Of a stretch of DNA of 6,978 bases, positions 1-6,208 are shown piece after piece. This stretch comes from an uncultured Bacteroidia bacterium (GTDB lineage: Bacteria; Bacteroidota; Bacteroidia; Bacteroidales; UBA932), in contig CADBPH010000357.1 in the NCBI GenBank assembly GCA_902796455.1, forward strand, positions 1 through 6,978, written 5' to 3'. The notes under the pieces were generated by a model that did not search any database, was not told the DNA's origin, and saw nothing but the letters and a program-made list of their open reading frames with translations. The stretch's first letter is position 1. Every line of letters begins with the position of its first letter. The translations under genes were made by a program, and so were the position numbers.

Positions 1-1
1 A

Positions 2-1537
2 AAAACCGAAATCTACATCCAACTCGCCCTTGAAGCATGGAACCGCGGCGAGAATGTCCTGTACCTGGTCCCGGAAATCGCATTGAGCCGGCAATTGGAA
101 GAACGGCTGGAAGTTGTTTTCGGAGACCACCTGCTGGTTTTCCATTCCGCCCGGACCGCCGCCCGGCGCGTCGCCACGGCTGCTTCTGTCCGCGAGGGCC
201 GCTATGTCCTGCTGGGGACACGCAGCGCCCTGTTCCTCCCCCATCATGACCTCGGTCTCGTGATCGTAGACGAAGAACAGGACAGTTCCTATAAACAGGA
301 ATCCCCGGCTCCGCGGTACCATGGCCGCGATACCGCCGTCCTGCTGGCCCGGATCCATCATGCCCGGATGCTGTTGGGGTCTGCCACCCCTTCGCTCGAA
401 ACCCTGTACAACTGCCGGACAGGCCGGTTTTCCCTGATCCAACTGACAGACAGATACTTCAGCGGTGAATCCGCCCGGATTGAGATCATCGACACCCTGG
501 CAGAACGGCGCAAGAACGGCATGCTGGGGGCTTTCTCCCGGAAATTGGCCGACCATATCCGGGAAACCCTTTCCGCTGGCGGCCAGGTGCTGCTCCTCCG
601 ACCGCGCAGGGCCTTCTCCCCCGCCGTCCAATGCGACAATTGCGGAGACATTCCCGTCTGCCCCCGCTGCCACGTCCCCCTGAGCCTGCACAAGGAGGAA
701 GGAGCACAGCTCCTCTGCCACCATTGCGGATACCGGACACCGTTCCCGGACACCTGTCCCCGCTGCGGCGGGACGATCCATCCCCTGGGAACCGGCACGC
801 AACGGGTCGAAGAAGAAGCCAAGGCCCTCTTCCCGGAGGCCCGCATCGCCCGGCTCGACGGCGATGCCCAGCGCAACGCCGGCTTCGCCGAGACCGTCAT
901 CCGGGATTTTTCCCAGGGAGACATCGACATCCTCATCGGGACTCAAATCATATCCAAAGGCTTTGATTTCAAAGGATTGCGTCTTGTAGCCGCCCTGGGG
1001 GCGGACGCCCTCCTCGGGCAGCAGGATTTCCGGGCGGACGAAAAAGCCCTCCAGACCTTCATCCAACTGATGGGCCGGTGTGCCCGGCGGGAAGGAGGCG
1101 GGCTGTTTGTCATCCAGACGTCCCGCAGCGACCATCCGGTATACCGCCTGCTGGGCGGAGGCGCCGGGGTCCTGGATGAAATGCTGGCCGAACGGCACGC
1201 CCTGGCGTACCCGCCGTTCTACCGCCAGATCGACCTGACCGTCAAGGGGAATTCTCCGGAAGAAGCCCTCATCCGCGCCCGGGACCTTTCCGACGCCATC
1301 TGCCGGGCGTTCGGCATCCGTCCCACCCTTGTCACCTCCCCCGCCGGCGGCCTCCTGCAACTGACCGGTCCCTTCTCTCCGGTACCCGACAGGACCGGCG
1401 GCACGCACCTGCGGAGGCTGCGGCTCCTTCTCGCGCGCGGAAAAGGCCTGGGGCCCATGAAAAAGGACCTGTACGCCCTGCTCGGGGGCAAAGGCTCCTG
1501 GAGCGGCCATGTCACCGTCAATGTCGATCCTGCTTGA
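2..1537 (+). CDS. priA: Primosomal protein N' (PriA helicase), 5'-truncated by the window edge
   Basis: PriA is a 3'-5' superfamily 2 helicase that binds stalled forks and D-loops and reloads the replisome. The frame is open from base 2 and its first residues, KTEIYIQLAL, are the end of Walker A, so the start and the N-terminal DNA-binding domain lie outside. About 511 residues remain. Seen in order: LVPEIALS (about residues 24-31), a Walker B-like DEEQ (90-93), LGSATPSLET, then eight cysteines as four CxxC pairs (nt 632-766) that form the two PriA zinc sites. Helicase motifs follow: GTQIISKGFDF, the DFR element and QLMGRCAR. The C-terminal part has AYPPFYRQID and ends in NVDPA. Several motifs differ from the usual PriA forms (DEEH, NRRG, QVAGRAGR), but the Gln and both Arg of the last one are kept. 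The 111-nt gap and promoter signal that follow suggest it is transcribed separately from parA. Confidence 0.96.
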   Translation, partial: KTEIYIQLALEAWNRGENVLYLVPEIALSRQLEERLEVVFGDHLLVFHSARTAARRVATAASVREGRYVLLGTRSALFLPHHDLGLVIVDEEQDSSYKQESPAPRYHGRDTAVLLARIHHARMLLGSATPSLETLYNCRTGRFSLIQLTDRYFSGESARIEIIDTLAERRKNGMLGAFSRKLADHIRETLSAGGQVLLLRPRRAFSPAVQCDNCGDIPVCPRCHVPLSLHKEEGAQLLCHHCGYRTPFPDTCPRCGGTIHPLGTGTQRVEEEAKALFPEARIARLDGDAQRNAGFAETVIRDFSQGDIDILIGTQIISKGFDFKGLRLVAALGADALLGQQDFRADEKALQTFIQLMGRCARREGGGLFVIQTSRSDHPVYRLLGGGAGVLDEMLAERHALAYPPFYRQIDLTVKGNSPEEALIRARDLSDAICRAFGIRPTLVTSPAGGLLQLTGPFSPVPDRTGGTHLRRLRLLLARGKGLGPMKKDLYALLGGKGSWSGHVTVNVDPA

Positions 1538-1544
1538 GAACAGG

Positions 1545-1581
1545 ATGTTCCACGGCATAATCCTTGAATATTGTGGAACAT
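1545..1581. promoter_or_regulatory. Inverted repeat resembling a split parS site ahead of parA
   Basis: ATGTTCCAC at 1545-1553 and GTGGAACAT at 1573-1581 are perfect 9-bp inverted repeats separated by 19 bp. The inner eight bases of the arms, TGTTCCAC and GTGGAACA, each match a half of the ParB-binding parS consensus (TGTTnCAC / GTGnAACA). In a normal parS the halves abut as a 16-bp palindrome. The repeat lies between priA and the parA promoter signal, where a ParB-bound operator could control the operon. As RNA it would also form a hairpin, but no U-tract follows, so a terminator for priA is less likely. The repeat is certain; its role is inferred. Confidence 0.55.
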
Positions 1582-1617
1582 TTCGGGGACACCACTGCGA
1601 GTATCCCGATTTTTTAC

Positions 1618-1625
1618 TATTTTTG
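1618..1625 (+). promoter_or_regulatory. Bacteroidetes-type -7 promoter element for the par cluster
   Basis: TATTTTTG matches the Bacteroidetes primary sigma factor -7 consensus TAnnTTTG exactly and lies in the AT-rich stretch 1610-1640 of an otherwise GC-rich window. Transcription would begin near 1629-1632, giving a leader of about 20 nt before the parA ATG. No convincing -33 TTTG is present at the expected distance (around 1595), so the element is supported by the -7 half and its position only. Confidence 0.45.
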
Positions 1626-1648
1626 TATTTTACATTACTGCTCAGATC

Positions 1649-2440
1649 ATGGGAAAAGTCATCGCCATAGCCAATCAGAAAGGAGGCGTCGGGAAAACCA
1701 CCACCGCCATCAACCTGGCCGCATCACTTGCCGTCCTGGAAAAGAAAGTGCTGGTCATCGACGCCGACCCGCAAGCCAATACGACCTCGGGACTGAACTT
1801 CTCGCCGGAGGATGACCAGAAACGGACGCTCTACGAAGTCATGATCGGGAAACTCGACGTACGGGATGCGCTGATACAGACCGAGATGGACAACCTGCAC
1901 ATGATTCCTTCCCACATCAATCTGGTGGGGGTGGAATTCGAGTTGCTGGATGCCCCCGAACGGGAATCGGTCCTGAAAAAAGCCATCGCCCCGATCCGGA
2001 ATGACTATGATTTCATCATCATTGACTGCTCTCCTTCGCTGGGACTGGTCACCGTCAATTCCCTGACGGCCGCCGATTCTGTCATTATTCCGGTCCAGCC
2101 CGAATTTTTCGCACTGGAAGGCCTTGGCAAACTGTTGCAAACCATCCGGCTGGTCCAGAACGGCGTCAATCCCGATTTATCCATCGAAGGCTTTGTCGTC
2201 ACGATGTTCGACGGCCGGACCAAGGTACATACCCAGGTGGTCGGAGAGTTGCGGGAGCATTTCAAGGACATGGTTTTCAAGACCATCATCCAGCGGAACA
2301 TCCGCCTGAGCGAAGCCCCTTCCCACGGGAAACCCATCATCCTGTATGACGTGATGAGCAACGGCACCCACAACTACCTCAACCTCGCCAAGGAAGTCCT
2401 GGAGAGGAACATGAGCACGCAAGGAGGAGAGAATTTATGA
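1649..2440 (+). CDS. parA: Chromosome-partitioning ATPase ParA (Soj type)
   Basis: ParA is a cytoplasmic ATPase that dimerises with ATP, binds DNA non-specifically and, together with ParB-parS complexes, drives segregation of the origin region. The 263-residue protein begins almost directly with the deviant Walker A motif KGGVGKTTT (residues 11-19, signature Lys11 and Lys16). The A' motif VLVIDADPQAN (34-44) and Walker B FIIIDCSPS (around Asp126) follow, then PVQPEFFALEG and RNIRLSEAPSHGKP. The short N-terminus without an HTH is that of chromosomal Soj/ParA rather than of plasmid type Ia ParA. I chose the ATG at 1649 because family members start as M-G-K-V-I-A-I-A-N-Q. A TTG at 1571 in frame would add 26 unrelated residues encoded by the promoter and inverted-repeat region. 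No Shine-Dalgarno is evident. It overlaps parB by 4 nt. Confidence 0.97.
   Translation: MGKVIAIANQKGGVGKTTTAINLAASLAVLEKKVLVIDADPQANTTSGLNFSPEDDQKRTLYEVMIGKLDVRDALIQTEMDNLHMIPSHINLVGVEFELLDAPERESVLKKAIAPIRNDYDFIIIDCSPSLGLVTVNSLTAADSVIIPVQPEFFALEGLGKLLQTIRLVQNGVNPDLSIEGFVVTMFDGRTKVHTQVVGELREHFKDMVFKTIIQRNIRLSEAPSHGKPIILYDVMSNGTHNYLNLAKEVLERNMSTQGGENL
2422..2427 (+). promoter_or_regulatory. Ribosome-binding site of parB
   Basis: AGGAGG lies inside the end of parA, nine bases before the ATG at 2437. It supports that start over the in-frame ATG at 2443. A strong Shine-Dalgarno stands out here because the other starts in the window lack one. Together with the ATGA overlap it points to translational coupling of parB to parA. 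Confidence 0.7.
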
Positions 2441-3357
2441 GCATGAAACCAAACAGAGGCCTGGGCCGCGGACTGAATGCCATCCTGGGCGATTCCACCG
2501 ACCTGAATAACCTGCGCAAGCCGGTCGGATATGTCAACAAGGAGATTGCCGGCGCACAGCAGCCGACGGGGACCGCAGACATCCTCCGCATCCCGGTCGG
2601 CAGCATCGAGCCGAATCCCTACCAGCCCCGGATGTCCTTTGATGCGGAAGCCCTGGAGGAACTGGCGGAATCCATCCGGACATTCGGCCTCATCCAGCCG
2701 CTGACCGTTCGCCGCAAACCTGATGGCAATTTCCAGATTATCAGCGGAGAACGGCGATTCCGCGCCTGCCGTCTCGCCGGGATGGACATGATTCCCGCCT
2801 ATGTGCGCGAAGCCAATGACCAGGGCATGCTCGAGATGGCGATCGTCGAAAACATCCAGCGGGAAAACCTCGACCCGATCGAAGTGGCCATGAGCTACCA
2901 GCGCCTGATCGAAGAGTGCCACCTCACCCAGGAGAAAATGGCGGAACGCGTCGGCAAGAAGCGTGCTTCCGTAACCAATTACCTCCGCCTGCTGAAATTG
3001 CCCGCCAAGGTACAGCATGACCTGAAAGTCGGCCTGATCAGCGTCGGGCACGCCAAAGTCCTGCTTTCCGTCGACGACCGGAAACTGCAGGAAAACCTGT
3101 GCGACCAAGTCATCCACCAGGAGCTTTCCGTGCGGCAGCTGGAAGAGAAGCTCCGCAGGGCGACGGCCGGGGAAGAAGAACCCGCCCCCACGCCGGAGCT
3201 GCCGGACAATTACTATAAATTGCTGGAACAGATGGGACGGTATTTCGGCGATAACATCAGCCTGCGCCGGACCCCTACCGGCAAAGGCACGATGACGGTC
3301 CGTTTCCAATCGGACGAGGAATTGCAACGCTTTCTGGATGCCCTCGAACGCAGTTGA
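2437..3357 (+). CDS. parB: Chromosome-partitioning protein ParB (Spo0J), parS-binding CTPase
   Basis: ParB loads at parS, closes into a CTP-dependent sliding clamp and spreads over the origin region; it also stimulates ParA ATPase. The 306-residue product has all expected parts. The N-terminal ParA-contact motif is RGLGRGLNAIL (7-17). The ParB/Srx CTP-binding domain includes IEPNPYQPR and GERRFRA (104-110), followed by ENIQRENLDPIE. The parS-reading helix-turn-helix is at about 163-186 (LTQEKMAERVGKKRASVTNY). The acidic, proline-containing stretch EEEPAPTPELP links to the C-terminal dimerisation domain. Nothing is truncated. The ATG at 2437 is favoured by the AGGAGG at nine bases. The stop is four bases before the next start. 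The inverted repeat upstream of parA is a possible target of this protein (inference). Confidence 0.97.
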   Translation: MSMKPNRGLGRGLNAILGDSTDLNNLRKPVGYVNKEIAGAQQPTGTADILRIPVGSIEPNPYQPRMSFDAEALEELAESIRTFGLIQPLTVRRKPDGNFQIISGERRFRACRLAGMDMIPAYVREANDQGMLEMAIVENIQRENLDPIEVAMSYQRLIEECHLTQEKMAERVGKKRASVTNYLRLLKLPAKVQHDLKVGLISVGHAKVLLSVDDRKLQENLCDQVIHQELSVRQLEEKLRRATAGEEEPAPTPELPDNYYKLLEQMGRYFGDNISLRRTPTGKGTMTVRFQSDEELQRFLDALERS

Positions 3358-3361
3358 CACC

Positions 3362-4306
3362 ATGAAAGAATGGCTCCGTCATATCCTGCCCCTCCTGCTG
3401 GCCGTCCTCCTGCCGGCCGGGATGCTTCGCGCCCAGGACAACGGGGTTTTCAAAAGTGACGCCTTCTCGCAATCCTATGCGGACCCGTCCGATACGCTCG
3501 GACGCGATTCCACCGATGCCGCCTTCACCTTCAAGGAGTATTTCGGCGGCATGACCCATCGGCGGGATGCCCGGATCGGTGTCATGTTCGCCGGATCGAC
3601 CGTCTTCCTCGGCGGCCAGCAGATTCACAATCACCAGACCTGGAAAGTTCCCGTGGCCTGCGGAGCGATGGCAGCCGGCGCCGGCGCGGGACTGTACTAC
3701 CGCCATCGCTGGAAAGCCGAGGACAACAAGGATTTCCAGCACATGAGCAACTGGTTCTTCGCCGGTGCCGGCCTCGCCTATTGGGCGACCTTGATGGACG
3801 GCGTATACAATTACAAGAAAGAGATCCGTGGCCAGGCAGGCAAGGCCACCTTGTACTCGCTGCTGCTGCCCGGACTGGGACAGGCCTACAACGGGGAATT
3901 CTGGAAAATCCCGATTTATTACGGCTGCCTGATCACGTCCACGAACCTATTGATAACCAACCATACCAATTACAAGCGCTTCAAGCGGATCCACAACGAA
4001 GCCTCCGATACGGAAACGGATTATACCGGCCCGATTGCAGGAGAGACCGCGCTTTACTACCGGAATGTCTACCGCCGTTACCGGGACTATTCCGCTGTTG
4101 CCGTCCTGGGGTTCTATCTCTTGCAAGTCATCGATGCCAACGTCTTTGCCTATATGCAAGACTTTGAATTGGACGACAACATCGCCATGCAGGTTTCTCC
4201 CGCAGTGATTGACAGCCAGTATGCGCTCTCAGGCAATCCGTCGGGAGGGCACATGCCCCTGCCCGGTCAAGGCGGCGTTGGGATTCGATTAGGTATAACT
4301 TTTTGA
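3362..4306 (+). CDS. DUF5683-like exported or membrane protein with an apparent duplicated module
   Basis: This protein of unknown function has 314 residues. Residues 1-24 are a signal peptide (MKEW, a leucine-rich core, then LRAQ). The C-terminal half carries the features I associate with DUF5683, a Bacteroidetes family found next to parAB: LLPGLGQAYNGEFWKIPIYYG (W181), a Tyr/Arg-rich NVYRRYRDY stretch and a hydrophobic segment ending VIDANVFAY (D258). The region at about 82-150 looks like a weaker copy: GGQQIHNHQTWKVPVACG (W94), a Gly/Ala-rich segment and LMDGVYNY (D146). I see about four hydrophobic stretches that may insert in a membrane. I prefer the ATG at 3362 because the signal peptide begins there. 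The upstream in-frame ATG at 3338 would overlap parB by 20 nt and add eight residues ahead of it. Its place between parB and mltD suggests an envelope role; no catalytic motif is visible. Confidence 0.88.
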   Translation: MKEWLRHILPLLLAVLLPAGMLRAQDNGVFKSDAFSQSYADPSDTLGRDSTDAAFTFKEYFGGMTHRRDARIGVMFAGSTVFLGGQQIHNHQTWKVPVACGAMAAGAGAGLYYRHRWKAEDNKDFQHMSNWFFAGAGLAYWATLMDGVYNYKKEIRGQAGKATLYSLLLPGLGQAYNGEFWKIPIYYGCLITSTNLLITNHTNYKRFKRIHNEASDTETDYTGPIAGETALYYRNVYRRYRDYSAVAVLGFYLLQVIDANVFAYMQDFELDDNIAMQVSPAVIDSQYALSGNPSGGHMPLPGQGGVGIRLGITF

Positions 4307-4308
4307 CG

Positions 4309-6099
4309 ATGATGAAGTTGACAAAATACGTCCCACTCCTTCTCATGCTTTTCCTGGGTGCCGGTTTCCCCTTGGCCGCCCAGGAGATCAAGCCGGACCC
4401 TCCCGTGAAAAACAGGCGCCAGCTGATGAAAGAAAACCAGGAAATGGCCGCCCGTCTGGATTCGATGTCCCGCCTGCTGAAAGAGTATGAGGAAAAAGTG
4501 CGTGTCAGCGACAGCATCGCCGGCGAAATGATCGAAATCTTCGAGGAAAACGAAGGACGCCACGACGGCCCGGTCGGCGGGACCTATTCCCCGCAGGTGA
4601 CGGACAGCCTGCTTGGCCTGTGGTACCACCACCGCCGGGTTTCCGGAAACACGGAAGGAAACCAGTACAACATGGATTCCGTCCATTTTATCTCCGATGT
4701 GCCGGACAAAGTCTTCCTGGACCGGCTGGCGAAAATGAATTCGTACATCACCCTTCCCTTCAACGAAACGGTCCGGAACTACATCATTCTCTATGCCGAG
4801 AAAATGCCGACCAAAATGGCGGGCATGCTTGCCCTGGCCTCCTATTACTTCCCGATTTTCGAGGATGTATTCAACCGCTACGAAATGCCCCAGGAGCTCA
4901 AATACATGGCGGTCATCGAGTCTGCCTTCAATCCGGTAGCCGTCTCCCGGGCCGGGGCGAAGGGCATGTGGCAGTTCATGTACAATACCGCACGGAGTTA
5001 CGGCCTGCGGATCAACTCCTTCGTCGATGAAAGGCTGGACCCATACAAGTCTGCGGATGCGGCGGCCCGGTACCTGAAGGATGCCTATTCCATTTTCGGA
5101 GACTGGAACCTCGCCATTTCCTCTTATAACTGCGGTTCCGGGAACGTGAACAAAGCCATCCGCCGGGCGGGCGGTTACAGAGACTTCTGGTCCATCTACG
5201 AATACCTGCCCCGGGAAACACGCGGCTATGTCCCCGCTTTTGTCGGAGCCATGTACGCGTTCAATTACTACAAGGAGCACGGCATCGTGCCCGACCCGGT
5301 CCACATGCCTGCGCACGTGGACACCTTCGAAATCCGCAAGAATCTCCATTTCCAGCAGATCAGCGACCTGACAGGCATCGAGATGGACCGTCTGAGGGAA
5401 TTGAACCCGCAATATATCAATGACATCATTCCGGGGAATGAGGATGTGTACATCCTCCGGCTTCCCTACCAGTATACCGGACCTTTCATCGAGCATGAAG
5501 ACTCGATGTATACCCACCGGGCGGGCGAATTGTTCGCCAAAGCGACCCTGGAGAATATCCAGGCTTCCGGCAGCGCATCGACGACAGTCCAGACCAAGAT
5601 TGTCTATAAGGTCAAGAAAGGCGATTATCTGGGACGGATTGCCTCGCGGCACCATGTGACCGTCGCGCAGATCCGTTCATGGAACCACTTAAGAAGCAAT
5701 AATTTACGCGTAGGGCAGAAACTGGTCATCTACAAGAAGACCAAGGTCCCGGCTAAGCCTGCTGCCACGCCTGCCCCTGCTCCCAAACCGGCACCGGTCC
5801 AGCCCGCCGCCCAGCAAGCAGATACCGCAAGCAAGGGGGCCAGCCCCGATACGCTGACGGCCAAGCCGGACTCAACCGCCGCCCGGACGCGTGTCGAACA
5901 AGTAGAAGGGACACCGGCTGCCCCGCAGAAGGAGGCGGCCGCTGCCCAGGATGACATCATTTATGTCGTGAAAAAAGGCGATACCCTGTTCAAGATTGCG
6001 CAGCATTATCCGGGTATCACGCCGAATGATATTATGAAACACAACGGGATAACCAGCCATATCCAGCCCGGAATGAAGCTGAAAATCCCCCGGAAATAG
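4309..6099 (+). CDS. mltD: MltD-like lytic transglycosylase (GH23) with LysM repeats
   Basis: This enzyme cleaves the MurNAc-GlcNAc bond of peptidoglycan with formation of 1,6-anhydro-MurNAc, outside the inner membrane. The 596-residue protein has a signal peptide (1-24, ending PLAAQ, no lipobox Cys, unlike E. coli lipoprotein MltD). A probable coiled coil follows at about 35-66. The GH23 domain has the catalytic Glu204 in VIESAFNPVAVSRAGAKG, then GMWQF (219-223), SYNCGSGN (about 272-279) and RGYVPAF. Next come a degenerate LysM-like segment (338-388), a clear LysM (430-477), a Pro/Ala-rich linker (about 480-547) and a second clear LysM (550-595). LysM repeats bind glycan strands. It starts two bases after the previous stop, so it is probably co-transcribed with parAB. 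ATG 4309 or 4312 are both possible. The extra LysM and the linker make it longer than E. coli MltD, about 450 residues. Confidence 0.94.
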   Translation: MMKLTKYVPLLLMLFLGAGFPLAAQEIKPDPPVKNRRQLMKENQEMAARLDSMSRLLKEYEEKVRVSDSIAGEMIEIFEENEGRHDGPVGGTYSPQVTDSLLGLWYHHRRVSGNTEGNQYNMDSVHFISDVPDKVFLDRLAKMNSYITLPFNETVRNYIILYAEKMPTKMAGMLALASYYFPIFEDVFNRYEMPQELKYMAVIESAFNPVAVSRAGAKGMWQFMYNTARSYGLRINSFVDERLDPYKSADAAARYLKDAYSIFGDWNLAISSYNCGSGNVNKAIRRAGGYRDFWSIYEYLPRETRGYVPAFVGAMYAFNYYKEHGIVPDPVHMPAHVDTFEIRKNLHFQQISDLTGIEMDRLRELNPQYINDIIPGNEDVYILRLPYQYTGPFIEHEDSMYTHRAGELFAKATLENIQASGSASTTVQTKIVYKVKKGDYLGRIASRHHVTVAQIRSWNHLRSNNLRVGQKLVIYKKTKVPAKPAATPAPAPKPAPVQPAAQQADTASKGASPDTLTAKPDSTAARTRVEQVEGTPAAPQKEAAAAQDDIIYVVKKGDTLFKIAQHYPGITPNDIMKHNGITSHIQPGMKLKIPRK

Positions 6100-6102
6100 T
6101 AG

Positions 6103-6146
6103 CCTTGTCCCCGCCTATCCCCTTTTATTGGGATAGGATATCAAGG
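6103..6146 (+). terminator. Probable transcription terminator of the par-mltD cluster
   Basis: Four bases after the mltD stop lies a two-part stem. CCTTG (6103-6107) pairs with CAAGG (6142-6146). Inside it, CCTATCCC (6114-6121) pairs perfectly with GGGATAGG (6130-6137) around an 8-nt loop. The sequence that follows (TATTTCTTCACATATTTG) is T-rich but not an uninterrupted U-tract, so the terminator may be weak or incomplete, and some read-through is possible. Confidence 0.5.
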
Positions 6147-6156
6147 TATTTCTTCA

Positions 6157-6164
6157 CATATTTG
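6157..6164 (+). promoter_or_regulatory. Weak candidate -7 promoter element of the last gene
   Basis: CATATTTG differs from the Bacteroidetes -7 consensus TAnnTTTG only at the first base. It lies after the probable terminator and 45 nt before the next ATG. No -33 TTTG is found at the usual distance. If it is used, the transcript would begin near 6168-6171, right at the foot of the next hairpin. Confidence 0.3.
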
Positions 6165-6170
6165 TAAATC

Positions 6171-6190
6171 TTTCCCGCTCATGCGGGAGA
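6171..6190 (+). other. Leader stem-loop before the last gene
   Basis: TTTCCCGC (6171-6178) pairs with GCGGGAGA (6183-6190) around a TCAT tetraloop, giving an 8-bp stem with one G-U pair. It ends 18 nt before the ATG at 6209. It could shield the 5' end of the mRNA, affect translation, or act as a second terminator, although the following bases (TAACCGATTTTG) contain no long U-run. Confidence 0.45.
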
Positions 6191-6208
6191 TAACCGATTT
6201 TGAACGAG

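Noticed and set aside
1543..1583. Inverted repeat between priA and parA as an intrinsic terminator
   Set aside because: The loop is long (about 15-19 nt) and the right arm is followed by TTTCGGGG with no U-tract. Close agreement of both arms with parS half-sites explains it better, although an RNA role cannot be excluded.
1571..1648. In-frame TTG extension of parA at the N-terminus
   Set aside because: It would add 26 residues with no ParA similarity and would run through the inverted repeat arm and the -7 element. The ATG at 1649 gives the standard family N-terminus.
2374..3363. Open frame of 329 codons on the - strand across parB
   Set aside because: It mirrors almost the whole of parB, whose + strand product has every ParB motif. 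The - strand translation has no family features.
5312..5324. CACGTGG core inside mltD as a possible parS
   Set aside because: Only the central bases match; the flanks (CTGCG and ACAC) do not fit TGTTn/nAACA, and the site lies in conserved-frame coding sequence.
4267..5655. Long open frame of 462 codons on the - strand across mltD
   Set aside because: It lies opposite a + strand gene with an intact GH23 catalytic motif and LysM repeats. Its translation shows no recognisable domain, and G/C-rich third positions commonly leave the opposite strand open.
5750..5950. Pro/Ala-rich stretch in mltD as a DNA repeat array or inserted element
   Set aside because: There is no regular DNA repeat unit. 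It is a low-complexity protein linker between two LysM repeats, in frame and without composition break beyond its Pro/Ala codons.
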